This document shows, piece by piece, positions 53,349-61,949 of a stretch of DNA of 64,000 nucleotides. The DNA lies in assembly GCF_900104805.1 (NCBI RefSeq), contig NZ_LT629751.1, positions 186,001 to 250,000 of the forward strand. Direction: 5' to 3'. Source of the DNA: Pseudomonas oryzae (GTDB lineage: Bacteria > Pseudomonadota > Gammaproteobacteria > Pseudomonadales > Pseudomonadaceae). The translations under genes and the position numbers were made by a program. The stretch's first letter is position 1. The number at the start of each line of letters is the position of its first letter. The notes beneath the pieces were generated by a model. The model ran no database searches. It saw only the letters and a list, made by a program, of their open reading frames with translations, and was not told where the DNA came from.

Positions 53349-56186
53349 CTAGTTATTCCTGATGTAGCGGGCTCTATTGCGGCCGGGCTCGTATTGCCTG
53401 ATGGTTGGCGTATTCTCTATGTAGCGTATTAATTCTTTCTTGTCATTTTTCATGCCTGCTTTCATTGGGTTTGGCCCCTTGGTGAAACCTTGGTACACAA
53501 AGTCCACCAGTACATCCCTGATGACCTGATCAAGGGCTCTCCATTCGGTTCTACCAAGCTCGCTTGCAGTCCAGTGATTGTAGTTTTTAACGGTGCGCTC
53601 TACGTAGTCTGGATAGATTATATTAAAGAGAATTATTTCCTGCTCGGTGGTGATTTCCCCAATGCTTGTTTTGTAGTCTTTTACAAATTTCTGCGCAACA
53701 GTGCCTTTCTTTCCATGCGCCTGAGCAATCTTGGCTGCCTGGTCGTGCTTGAGTCCAGCACTTTTCATATGATTGTAAATTTCTGAATCACTCCGGAAGC
53801 CCATATCGTAACCGCGGCCGAGCGTAACCCCTGATAGTTCGTTTCCTGGCCAGTGAATGACCCGGCTGAAGAACGGGGATGAGGGTATGTTATTTCCTTC
53901 GGCGTCAAATGTTATTTGACCTTCCTTAATGATGGGAGCAACCTTAGTCGCTGTACTGAAGGCACCGATAAGAGCGAGTGGTTGCAGTTGCCATGCTTTT
54001 CCATCCGCGCTAATTCCATACTTTACAGCCACATCGTTCCACCAGCTCAGGGTCTTGATGCGGTTTTTCTCTTCGATCCAATCCTGATTGGGATCATCGG
54101 GACTGTGGCCCATCAGATCATCGAGTTCGTCCCAGCGCGACGCATCCCAGAACCACTCGCTTTCATGCCGCGTGACGAGCTGCGAGATGGATTGGGCATG
54201 CCATGGCTTTTCCAGCGCTGCTCGAATCTCTTCCGAGGTCATCTTGCCGTTGCGGTTGGTGTCGATGATGTCGTAGAGACGGCTGCGCACAGGGCCTTTG
54301 TCGGACTGGTCGATCGCGCCCTGGTAGCTGACCTTCTCATCGTCGGACAATCGGCGAGTCGCGTTGAGATAGTAGGCCAGCCCCGAACTAGGGGTATCGG
54401 TATCCTCGAGAAAATCGAAGCCTTCCCATTCCCACGGACTGTGGCGGGTGGTGATAAGCTCCTGCTCCGATAGCCAGCCGTTGATGGGCTGGCCGTCCTT
54501 GTCGGCCAGCAGCTCATCGAGTCGCCACCAGTTGGTCTCGGGCGAACAGCCGGTTGCCGTGTTATTGGCCGGGACCTTGATCTTGGCCTCGGCGGGCAGC
54601 GCATCCAGCAGGTTCTGCGGCAGGATCAGGTCGACGCCGATCTCGGCTCCTTCGTCACTCAGCTTCGGTGGGTTTTCGCTCTTGATGTCATCCCGGTGAG
54701 GGATCAGCTTGCTGGCCCCAGCATGGATCTTCAGCAGAGTTTTTTCCCCGGCCGGCAGGTTCTGCGCCCAGGTACGGCTTCTGCTGATGAACGCTGGTAC
54801 ATCTTCACAACTGAAGACTTCCAGATGCAGCAGCTCCTGAGGTGAACCGTCGCTCTGATTCTGGTACTTGCCTACATGGCCGATCAGGTCGCCCGCCTTG
54901 ATCGGCACGGGTGGATCAAGGAGCACCACGGAGCCCATGGCCTTGGGTTGCGATTGAGCCGTCAGGAAGGAAGAAGAAACATAGCCAGGCAGGGTGCCGT
55001 CTTCCCCAGGCGTCAGTGCCGGCTCGTTGTTGCCACTGATCACCTGCTCGAGCTTGAGGAACGCACCTTCACCCGAAGCGCGGATCTGGGCGCCTTTGCT
55101 GAGCTTACCTACAACTGGTGCATTCCCTCGGGCTTCAGCTCTTACATTGAGTTCGCCGCTGTGGGTGTTAACGGTATACACGCCAGATCGCCAGAAGACC
55201 GGTCGCTCCAGCTTCTCGTCCTGGCGATAGTCTTTCCAGCACCTGAGGTGCATGTACAGGCTGTAAATGGTCAGCGCCGGCGGCTTGGGTTTCGACTCAT
55301 CATTGGTGGAGGGTGCCTTGGCCTGAAGCGTATGTTTGACCAGAACGAAGCCGGTGGAGAACGGGGCTCTTATCTGAAGCGGCGGTCTACCGGCGTAGGT
55401 GCTGACGGGGTATTCCTCATCAATACGATAAGCGACCACTTCGCCATGGGTCATGCAGTTGATGCGGCTCTGGTCGAAGGCTTCGGACGTGCCCATGTCC
55501 AGGTGAATGCCGCCATGCCACAGACCGTTTCCACCGATGGGGTAGAACCCTGCCCTGGCCTTGCTAAATGCGGTCAGGTGTTGAAGCGAATGCCCTGCAG
55601 ACGGCGTGCAGGGGTAGCACCAGTCACCCTTGGCACTGCTTTCATTGCCATTGGCAACTTCTGGCTTTTCCTCGTCCGGGTTCAGAGTGCCGCTGATCAT
55701 GTCCGCGATGTAGCGTTTGAAATCACCTTCCTCAAGCTCGGCATGAACGTGGATGGCGTAGCTCTGTGCCCCCGCCCTGTCCGTTCCGGCCTGGAGGCCA
55801 ATGTGCTGGCCGTAGGTGATGGCGTCGCCATCGTTAACCTTGAAAGTGGGGTGAAGGTGCAGGATCTGCCCGATCAGTTGACCGTTGGTGGGGGCGTCAT
55901 AAATCTTCAGCGTGCCGTAAGCACGACTGGTCTTGGCATAGCCGGCCAGCGGGCTGGGAACGGGGATGGATCGGTTGCTGCCATCAACGAGCAGCACGAA
56001 ATCCTTCTTGATAAGCGTGCGGCCACCGACGTGGCGCACCTCTTCGAGCTGACCGTTGATGGTCTCGTAGTTCCGGTTTGGCTCACGCCCTGCGGAGGGG
56101 TGGTGTTTGGCGAGATCTTCGTAGCGGTTTACGTCCTCGATGCGGCTTCCAACACTTTCAACGATTTTGTAGCGACGCCTTGTCAT
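53349..56186 (-). CDS. Multidomain peptidoglycan-degrading T6SS effector candidate (M23/SH3/EF-hand/pesticin-type lysozyme)
   Basis: The 945-residue protein has no signal peptide. A first M23-like segment covers about 70-160, including SYAIHVHAEL (146-151). A second M23-like region starts at 213 (GNGLWHGGIHLDMG, 219-232; LYMHL, 310-314) and finishes at 427-460 (IKAGDLIGHVGKY, LLHLEVFS). Between them, at about 335-408, lies an SH3b-like stretch (YTVNTHSGELNVRAEARGN). A canonical EF-hand loop DTNRNGKMTSEE is at 642-653. The end (about 775-945) resembles pesticin/T4-lysozyme muramidases: HWPGNELSGVTLGRGYDMG with Glu783, Thr788 and Asp794. Position after vgrG supports type VI delivery into the target periplasm. 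Confidence 0.8.
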   Translation of the reverse strand: MTRRRYKIVESVGSRIEDVNRYEDLAKHHPSAGREPNRNYETINGQLEEVRHVGGRTLIKKDFVLLVDGSNRSIPVPSPLAGYAKTSRAYGTLKIYDAPTNGQLIGQILHLHPTFKVNDGDAITYGQHIGLQAGTDRAGAQSYAIHVHAELEEGDFKRYIADMISGTLNPDEEKPEVANGNESSAKGDWCYPCTPSAGHSLQHLTAFSKARAGFYPIGGNGLWHGGIHLDMGTSEAFDQSRINCMTHGEVVAYRIDEEYPVSTYAGRPPLQIRAPFSTGFVLVKHTLQAKAPSTNDESKPKPPALTIYSLYMHLRCWKDYRQDEKLERPVFWRSGVYTVNTHSGELNVRAEARGNAPVVGKLSKGAQIRASGEGAFLKLEQVISGNNEPALTPGEDGTLPGYVSSSFLTAQSQPKAMGSVVLLDPPVPIKAGDLIGHVGKYQNQSDGSPQELLHLEVFSCEDVPAFISRSRTWAQNLPAGEKTLLKIHAGASKLIPHRDDIKSENPPKLSDEGAEIGVDLILPQNLLDALPAEAKIKVPANNTATGCSPETNWWRLDELLADKDGQPINGWLSEQELITTRHSPWEWEGFDFLEDTDTPSSGLAYYLNATRRLSDDEKVSYQGAIDQSDKGPVRSRLYDIIDTNRNGKMTSEEIRAALEKPWHAQSISQLVTRHESEWFWDASRWDELDDLMGHSPDDPNQDWIEEKNRIKTLSWWNDVAVKYGISADGKAWQLQPLALIGAFSTATKVAPIIKEGQITFDAEGNNIPSSPFFSRVIHWPGNELSGVTLGRGYDMGFRSDSEIYNHMKSAGLKHDQAAKIAQAHGKKGTVAQKFVKDYKTSIGEITTEQEIILFNIIYPDYVERTVKNYNHWTASELGRTEWRALDQVIRDVLVDFVYQGFTKGPNPMKAGMKNDKKELIRYIENTPTIRQYEPGRNRARYIRNN

Positions 56187-56218
56187 GTCTTGTCCTGGGT
56201 TTTAATCGTGTTGAACGG

Positions 56219-56692
56219 TCAGAGGCCGCAGGCCGCTCCGAAGGTCTTGTAGCTCTCTGTCTTGCCGCCCGATTCAAAGTCAAGGTCAACGTGCCGGTCA
56301 TCCGATTCGCCGTACTCCGACTGATTGAACTGCCTGACCGTAGTGAGCGTGGCACTCATATCGGCGTAGGCGTAGGCCGTACGGGTCTTGGTGATATCGG
56401 TCTGTTGCAGCTCCTGGACGGTGCCGGCAATTTTGACGAATAGCACTTCATCTATTTCGACGGCGATCGGCTGGGCGTCACGCAGGGCCCGATACTGCTC
56501 ATCGGCCGGAACCAACGCGCAGCGGTAATTCTCGATACCGCCTCCTTCCTGGTATCGGGAGACGGCTTCCTGGTAGGTGATGGGCTCGAGTTCGAGGGCG
56601 GTACAGCCAGCCAGATACCCGCAGGACAGGATGAACAGCAGCATCTGGCCTGCAGGGTGTTGAAGGGGGCGTTTCTTGATCCTGGTATTCAT
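56219..56692 (-). CDS. Small lipoprotein between vgrG and the effector gene
   Basis: The 157-residue product has a basic N-terminus, a hydrophobic core (QMLLFILSCGYLAGC) and lipobox LAGC with the lipidated Cys at 30. The mature domain is acidic (SDDRHVDLDFES) and has two further Cys (YRCALVP and FGAACGL). It is eight bases after the vgrG stop and 32 bases before the effector. It could be a second immunity protein or an envelope accessory. DUF4123-type adaptors, usual at this position, are cytosolic, so it is not one of those. Confidence 0.7.
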   Translation of the reverse strand: MNTRIKKRPLQHPAGQMLLFILSCGYLAGCTALELEPITYQEAVSRYQEGGGIENYRCALVPADEQYRALRDAQPIAVEIDEVLFVKIAGTVQELQQTDITKTRTAYAYADMSATLTTVRQFNQSEYGESDDRHVDLDFESGGKTESYKTFGAACGL

Positions 56693-56700
56693 CGTTTGGT

Positions 56701-58725
56701 TCAGCCGGAAAAATTCATGGTTCTTTTTACTTTCTTTTTAGGTTTGAGCAGACCAGCAGGTGCCTGCTCCAACAAGCTCCCTGCCTTGTCCCCATCCGCC
56801 GCCCCCGGCCGCACCGGCGCCTTGATGCCAATCCCCGACCCCGTCCCTGGCGAGCCCCCCGCATTGACCCTGATCTGCGGCCCCACCACGGTGACCCCGC
56901 TCGGGTCGAGCTTGATGAAGCTCCCTCCCGCCTTGAGGGTGAGCTCCATACCAGCCTCGATGACCATCTTCTGCCCAGCCTTGAGGTGGATTTCCTGGCC
57001 GGCTTCGATCAGTTGGGCGACGCCGAGTTTGATGTGCTGGCTCTGACCGACGGTGAGGTGGTCGTCGGGCTTGACTTCCACCTTGCGGTCGCCGTGTACG
57101 GTCAGGTGTTCCTCGGCCTTGAACTCGCTGTAGCTGTTGGCCTCCACGGTGTCGTGGCGCTCGTGGCCGACGCGGATCTTCTGGTCGTGCTCGATGTTCT
57201 GGTCCCAGTCGCGCTGGGCGTGGAGATAGATCTGCTCGGCGCCCTGGCGGTCCTCGATGCGCAGTTCGTTGTAGCCGCCCCCGCCGGGGGAGCTGAGGGT
57301 CTTGAATACCGTGCGGGTCTTGTAGGCCGGCAGCTCGTAGGGCACCACGTGCTCCTTGTGGTACAGGCAGCCGGTGACCAGCGGCTGATCGGGGTCGCCC
57401 TCCAGAAAGCCGACCAGCACCTCCATGCCCACCCGCGGGATGGCGATGCCGCCGTAGCGGTCGCCGGCCCAGCTGCTGGAGACGCGCAGCCAGCAGCTGG
57501 TGATGTCGTCGTCCTGGCCCTCGCGGTCCCAGTGGAACTGCACCTTGACCCGGCCGTACGCGTCGCAGTGGATCTCCTCGCCGGCAGGGCCGGTGACCAC
57601 GGCGCTCTGGCTGCCCAGCACCCGGGGCTTGGGATGCTTCAGCGACGGGCGGTGCAGGGTGTCCCAGGGCGTGGCGACGAAGCGGTTGCGGTAGCCCTGC
57701 TGGAAACCATCGCTGGTGGTCGTATCGCTGGTCACCGCCTCTTCGAGCACCTGCGGCTGGCGGCCCTCATGGTGCACGGCGCGGATCAGCCACAGATCGT
57801 TCCACTCGCGGCGCGGATGCTCGGTGAGCTCCAGGAAGTGGCCGCTGCGCAGGTTCGGCTGGTCGCCGTCGCCCTCGGCCAGCCGGTAGTCGCTGCGATG
57901 ACGCTCCAAGGCACGACGGGCCAGCTGCTTGCCGCGCGTGCGCTCGGTGAAGCGGCCGGGGTAGTCGTAGTCCTCCAGATCCGGTTCGAACGCGCTGGTG
58001 GCGGCGCTTTCCAGCTGCAGGCGCGGCTGCTCGAAGTCGTAGTCGCGGCGGCTCACCCGGCTGGTGCGGGTTTCCAGGCGTACGGCGAAGTGCTTGATCA
58101 CCGGATCAATGGCGACCAGGCCGCTGTCGGGCAGATAGGCGGTGGGACGGCCCAGCTTGGGGAATGCGGTCTGGTCGTCGCCCAACACCAGCAGATGGCC
58201 GTCCGGGCCGTGGCGGAAGTGGTAGTGGATGCCTTCCTCCTCGCACAGGCGCTGCACGAAGTGCAGGTCGGACTCGTCGTACTGCACGCAGTAGTCGCGC
58301 GCGGGGTAGTCGGCGCCGAGCTGGAAGCGGTGGCCGTCGCCTTCGAGGATGCCGTGCTCCTCCAGTACCCGGCCGACGATCTGCGGCACGGTGAGGTGCT
58401 GGAAGATGCGCTGGTTGACCCGGTGGGCGAGGTAGGCCAGGCGCGGCACCAGGCTCAGGCGGTAGCGGGTCAGGCGCTGGCCGGAGTCGCCCTGGGCGAT
58501 GCGGTAGACCAGACCGTGCACGCCGCTGCCGTCCGCGGCGAAGGCGAGGAAGGCCGGGCGGTTGAGCAGGGTTTCGAGGTCGAGGTCGGGTCGCTCGCCG
58601 ACCAGTTCGAGCTCGAAGTGATAGGGGGTGTCGAGGGCTTCGTGGCCGTCGAAGGCGAGCACCTGCAGGTCGGTGTCGACGCCGTCGATGGCCAGCACAA
58701 TATGCGCCTGATTGGCATCCAGCAT
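56701..58725 (-). CDS. vgrG: Type VI secretion system spike protein VgrG
   Basis: The 674-residue VgrG has the gp27-like N-terminal part (about 1-350; TPYHFELELVGERPDLDLET, YDESDLHFVQRLCEEEGIHY), the OB-fold (DAYGRVKVQFHWDREG, then SSWAGDRYGGIAIPRVGMEV) and the gp5-type beta-helix with short repeats (LHAQRDWDQNIEHDQ, HLTVHGDRKVEVKPDDHLTV). The tail of about 70 residues is Gly/Pro/Lys-rich with no enzyme domain. ATG 58725 has GGAGG upstream and is preferred over 58743. No other T6SS structural gene is in the window, so it is an orphan vgrG carrying its own cargo. Confidence 0.95.
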   Translation of the reverse strand: MLDANQAHIVLAIDGVDTDLQVLAFDGHEALDTPYHFELELVGERPDLDLETLLNRPAFLAFAADGSGVHGLVYRIAQGDSGQRLTRYRLSLVPRLAYLAHRVNQRIFQHLTVPQIVGRVLEEHGILEGDGHRFQLGADYPARDYCVQYDESDLHFVQRLCEEEGIHYHFRHGPDGHLLVLGDDQTAFPKLGRPTAYLPDSGLVAIDPVIKHFAVRLETRTSRVSRRDYDFEQPRLQLESAATSAFEPDLEDYDYPGRFTERTRGKQLARRALERHRSDYRLAEGDGDQPNLRSGHFLELTEHPRREWNDLWLIRAVHHEGRQPQVLEEAVTSDTTTSDGFQQGYRNRFVATPWDTLHRPSLKHPKPRVLGSQSAVVTGPAGEEIHCDAYGRVKVQFHWDREGQDDDITSCWLRVSSSWAGDRYGGIAIPRVGMEVLVGFLEGDPDQPLVTGCLYHKEHVVPYELPAYKTRTVFKTLSSPGGGGYNELRIEDRQGAEQIYLHAQRDWDQNIEHDQKIRVGHERHDTVEANSYSEFKAEEHLTVHGDRKVEVKPDDHLTVGQSQHIKLGVAQLIEAGQEIHLKAGQKMVIEAGMELTLKAGGSFIKLDPSGVTVVGPQIRVNAGGSPGTGSGIGIKAPVRPGAADGDKAGSLLEQAPAGLLKPKKKVKRTMNFSG

Positions 58726-58905
58726 GCCTTGGCCTCCATCCATGGATTGGCGAAAGCGGCAAGGTGCCGGAGCGCGCGGCAGCGTTCAATGCTGGCATTT
58801 TAATAATCCTGCGCCGGGTCAACAAACCGCAGGAGGAGGATTTCCGGGCTGTGACCTGGGCCAAAAAACGCTGGCGCCGCTGCCGACGACGCGCGGCGTT
58901 CGGCG

Positions 58906-60200
58906 CTACAGCCGTTCGAAGCGAAACGGCCGCGGATCGACCAGCGGCTTTTCCCCCGTGATCAGATCGGCCAGCAGATGCCCCGCCCCCGGGGCGATGC
59001 CGAAGCCGTGCCCGGAGTAGCCGGTGGAGAGGTACAGCCCCGGCAGTTGCGCCACCGGGCCGATCACCGGGATGGCGTCGGGGGTGACGTCCATCGCTCC
59101 GGCCCAGCTCTGCGCGACGCGCAGGTCGCGAAAGAACGGGAACACCTCGGCCAGCGCGGTGCGCGCTTCGGCGAGGATCGCCGGCGAGGGCTGTGGATCG
59201 AGCACCCGGCAGCGCTCGAACGGGCTGAGGCCATCCAGATCCCAGCGGCTCGGCAGCCGCCATTCGTCGAGGAACTCGCGGCCGAGGCGCACGCGCACTT
59301 CGCGGTACTGCCTGCCGAGCGCCGGCAGGAAGTCGCCCAGGTAGCGGAAGCTGTCCGGGGTGATCGGCGCGAGATTGGCGCTGCGCTGGGCGATGGTGTA
59401 GCCGCCGTCGGCGCGCTTGCGGAAGGCGTAGCGGCTGGCGCCCAGGGCCTGCTCCGGGCCGCCGGGCATCGGCGGGGTGCGTAGCACCGAGGCGAGCACC
59501 TTGAGTTGCGGCAGGCGGATGCCGAGGCTCTTGCACAGCAACGACGACCAGGCGCCGCCGGCGAGCACCACGCTGGAGCAGGCAGCTCGCCGCGCTCGGT
59601 GACCAGCGCGGCCACCCGCCCGCCGGCAGTGGTTACCCCGCGCACCGCGCAGCGGGTGAAGATGCGCGCGCCGAGCCGGCGCGCGGCGCGGGCGATGGCG
59701 GCGCTGGCCAGCTGCGGTTCGGCGCGGCCGTCGTGCGCGGCGAACAGCGCGCCGCTCCAGCCGGCGCGCGCCCCCTCGGGCTGCAGACGGCGCAGCTCGG
59801 CGCCCTCGACCAGCCGCGCCGTGGCGCCAAAGGCGCTCGCGCCGCGTAGCCAGGCGGCCTGCTCGGCCTGCTGGCGCGGGTTCTCGCAGGCGTACCAGAT
59901 GCCGGTGCGCGTGAAGCCGGTGTCCTCGCCCAGCGTCGTCCGCCAGTCGTCCCACAGGCGCAGGCTGGCCAGCGCCAGCGGAATCTCCGCCAGGTCGCGG
60001 CCCATGCTGCGCACCCAGCCCCAGTTGCGCGACGACTGTTCGGCGGCGATCTCGCCCTTCTCCAGCAGGGTCACCGCGACGCCGCGAGCGGCGAGCCAGT
60101 ACGCGGTGCACACGCCGATGATGCCGCCACCGATGACCGCCACCTCGGTGCGGGCGGGGAGCTGGGCGTCGCTGGGAAGGCTGGGGATCTGCGGATACAT
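58906..60200 (-). pseudogene. FAD-dependent D-amino acid/glycine oxidase-type protein, frameshifted
   Basis: The first part, from ATG 60200, reads TEVAVIGGGIIGVCTAYWLA with a proper dinucleotide-binding motif and continues to about residue 205 (VTERGELP). The homologous remainder (CSSVVLAGGAWSSLLCKS ... GLYLSTGYSGHGFGIAPGAG) is in another frame and ends at 58906. One base appears to be missing around 59580-59584. Otherwise it looks like an intact DadA/glycine-oxidase relative of about 430 residues. It may be a true pseudogene or a sequence error. An IclR-type regulator gene is divergent from it. Confidence 0.8.
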
Positions 60201-60324
60201 GGCGCACCTCGATGAGTCGGGAATGGCCCGATCCTGCCGGACGAGGCGCGGCGCGCAACTTGCATCGCTTTCCAGCGAGCGACTTTCTCAGCATGTGGGA
60301 ATCAGCCAACGGAGGTTCGCCGCC

Positions 60325-61137
60325 ATGCCTACCGCCAGTCTCGCCAGCCCGGCCCGGGTGCCGGGCACCCAGACCCTCGAACGCTCCTTCGCCCTGTTGC
60401 GTGCCATCGCCGCGGCGGGGGAGGAGGGCGCCAGCCTCGACGAACTCTGCGCCCTGCTCGGCGGCACGCCGAGCACCACCTACCGCCTGCTGCAGGCCCT
60501 GCGCCAGCAGGGCTTCGTCCGCTCCGGCGAAGCGCGCGGCCGGTACGTGCTGGGTTACGAGCTGTTCGCCCTCGGCGCCCGCGCCGGCAATCCCGGCGGC
60601 CTGCGCGACCATGCCCGCCCGGCGCTGCTGCGCCTGGCCGAACGCTTCGGCGACAGCTTCTTCCTGCTGGTGCCGGATGGCCACGCGGTGCTCTGCCTGG
60701 AGCGCCAGGATGGCCGCCAGCCGGTACGCAGCTACAGCGAGGCGGTGGGCGGGCGCATTCCCATGGGCGTCGGCCAGGGCTCGCAGGTGCTGCTGGCGCA
60801 CATGAGCCGCCGCGACTGCCGCGACATTCTGCGCCACAACGCCGCCAGCCTGCGCCTCGACTACGGGCTGGACAGCGAGGTGATCGCCGCCAGCCTGCCC
60901 AGCGTGCGTCGCCTCGGCTATGCTTGCGGCCTGCCCGACCGCCGTCTGCCCGGCTACACCGGCCTCGCGGTGCCCATCGTCGACGGCGCCGGCCAGGTTG
61001 CAGGCGCGCTCAGTTGCGCGCTGTCGCGGCCGCAGATGACCGCCGCGCGCCGCCAGGCGCTGGCCGAGGCGATGATGGGCGAGGTGGCGCGGATCGTCGG
61101 CGCCATGCCGGCCGCCGGGCAGCGGCAGCCCGCCTGA
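60325..61137 (+). CDS. IclR-family transcriptional regulator
   Basis: The 270-residue protein has the winged helix (LERSFALLRAIAAAGEEGAS, LDELCALLGGTPSTTYRLLQ) and the IclR effector domain (about 95-260; GVGQGSQVLLAHMSRRDC, GYTGLAVPIVDGAGQVAGAL). It diverges from the frameshifted oxidase gene with 124 bases between, the classic layout of a regulator and its target. ATG 60325 follows ACGGAGGTTCGCC. Effector probably an amino acid or amine (inference). Confidence 0.9.
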   Translation: MPTASLASPARVPGTQTLERSFALLRAIAAAGEEGASLDELCALLGGTPSTTYRLLQALRQQGFVRSGEARGRYVLGYELFALGARAGNPGGLRDHARPALLRLAERFGDSFFLLVPDGHAVLCLERQDGRQPVRSYSEAVGGRIPMGVGQGSQVLLAHMSRRDCRDILRHNAASLRLDYGLDSEVIAASLPSVRRLGYACGLPDRRLPGYTGLAVPIVDGAGQVAGALSCALSRPQMTAARRQALAEAMMGEVARIVGAMPAAGQRQPA

Positions 61138-61143
61138 GCGACG

Positions 61144-61339
61144 TCAGCCGCGCCCGCGCGACTCCCGTTGCCCCGCCACCTGCTGGATCTGCTGGCGCGG
61201 CTGCGGCAGCAGGGTCTGCTCGATGAAGGCGGTGGTGCAGAGGTGGATGCGCTCGGCGCGGGCGAGGAAGTCGCGGCCCTCGCCGTGGTCGTAGAACGCC
61301 TCCAGCTCGCCGACCAGGCGCTGCACCGCCGGCGCCACC
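61144..61339 (-). pseudogene. 3' fragment of an unidentified gene
   Basis: An open stretch ending at TGA 61144 encodes a protein-like helical sequence, VAPAVQRLVGELEAFYDHGE followed by GRDFLARAERIHLCTTAFIE, but has no start of its own. Upstream it runs into the 3' end of the XRE-cupin gene in another frame. It looks like the tail of a gene whose 5' part was replaced when the XRE/EamA block arrived. Family not recognised. Confidence 0.45.
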
Positions 61340-61912
61340 TCAATACACCACGGTCCGCATGAAGTGGAGGACATCGCTGCCGATGTTCTCGTAGGCGTAG
61401 GGCTGGGACGTGTCGATGACGAGGAAGTCGCCTTTGCGCAGCGTGTGCGGCGTTGCGCTCAGGGTGATCCGCAGGGTGCCGTCGACCACGTAGATCATCT
61501 CGCGCCAGTCCTTGGGGTCCGGCTCGGCCACGTACTTCTCGCCGACATCCATGACCCAGTCCCAGAGTTCGGCCTCGTGCCTGGCCGGGGCCGAACCGAG
61601 CAGGATCGACCGGCTGATCTGCGACTGGCCTTTCCAGGTCAGCGCGTGGATGGGCTGGGTCGGATCCGCGCCGTGCTCGCGCACGATCTCGGAGAAGCTG
61701 ACGCCAAGCGCCGTGGCGATCCGGTGCAGTCCGGTCAGGCTGACGTTGGCATCGCCGGCCTCGACGCCGATCAGGGTCCGTCTGCTGACGCCTGCGGCCT
61801 CGGCCAGGGCGACCTGGCTCAGGCCGCGCTGCAGCCGCAGCCGGCGCACGTTCGCGCCGACATGGGCCAACACTTCCTCTTCGGGTTGACTGTGCAATAT
61901 TCTGCACCTCAT
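61340..61912 (-). CDS. XRE-family regulator with C-terminal cupin domain
   Basis: The product (190 residues from ATG 61912) has a Cro/C1 helix-turn-helix (GANVRRLRLQRGLSQVALAE, AAGVSRRTLIGVEAGDANVS) and a cupin sensor domain (about 85-190; DWREMIYVVDGTLRITLS, RKGDFLVIDTSQPYAYENIG). XRE-cupin proteins typically repress an adjacent transporter or catabolic gene, here the divergent EamA gene. The start is uncertain: 61912 lacks a ribosome-binding site and one operator candidate would lie inside the gene; GTG 61873 or TTG 61870 after GAGGAA would place both operators upstream. Confidence 0.85.
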   Translation of the reverse strand: MRCRILHSQPEEEVLAHVGANVRRLRLQRGLSQVALAEAAGVSRRTLIGVEAGDANVSLTGLHRIATALGVSFSEIVREHGADPTQPIHALTWKGQSQISRSILLGSAPARHEAELWDWVMDVGEKYVAEPDPKDWREMIYVVDGTLRITLSATPHTLRKGDFLVIDTSQPYAYENIGSDVLHFMRTVVY

Positions 61913-61931
61913 GATGTGCAACATTCTGCAC
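61892..61931. promoter_or_regulatory. Tandem 16-bp operator candidates in the XRE-EamA divergent region
   Basis: GTGCAATATTCTGCAC (61892-61907) and GTGCAACATTCTGCAC (61916-61931) differ at one base, repeat directly with a 24-bp period, and each is an interrupted palindrome with GTGCA/TGCAC arms. They are well placed for control of both divergent genes by the XRE protein. Confidence 0.75.
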
Positions 61932-61949
61932 ATTGATACACGTGGCGTC

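Noticed and set aside
56701-58725. VgrG as an evolved toxin with a C-terminal enzyme domain
   Set aside because: The tail after the beta-helix is short and Gly/Pro/Lys-rich with no domain; the activity is better assigned to the downstream gene.
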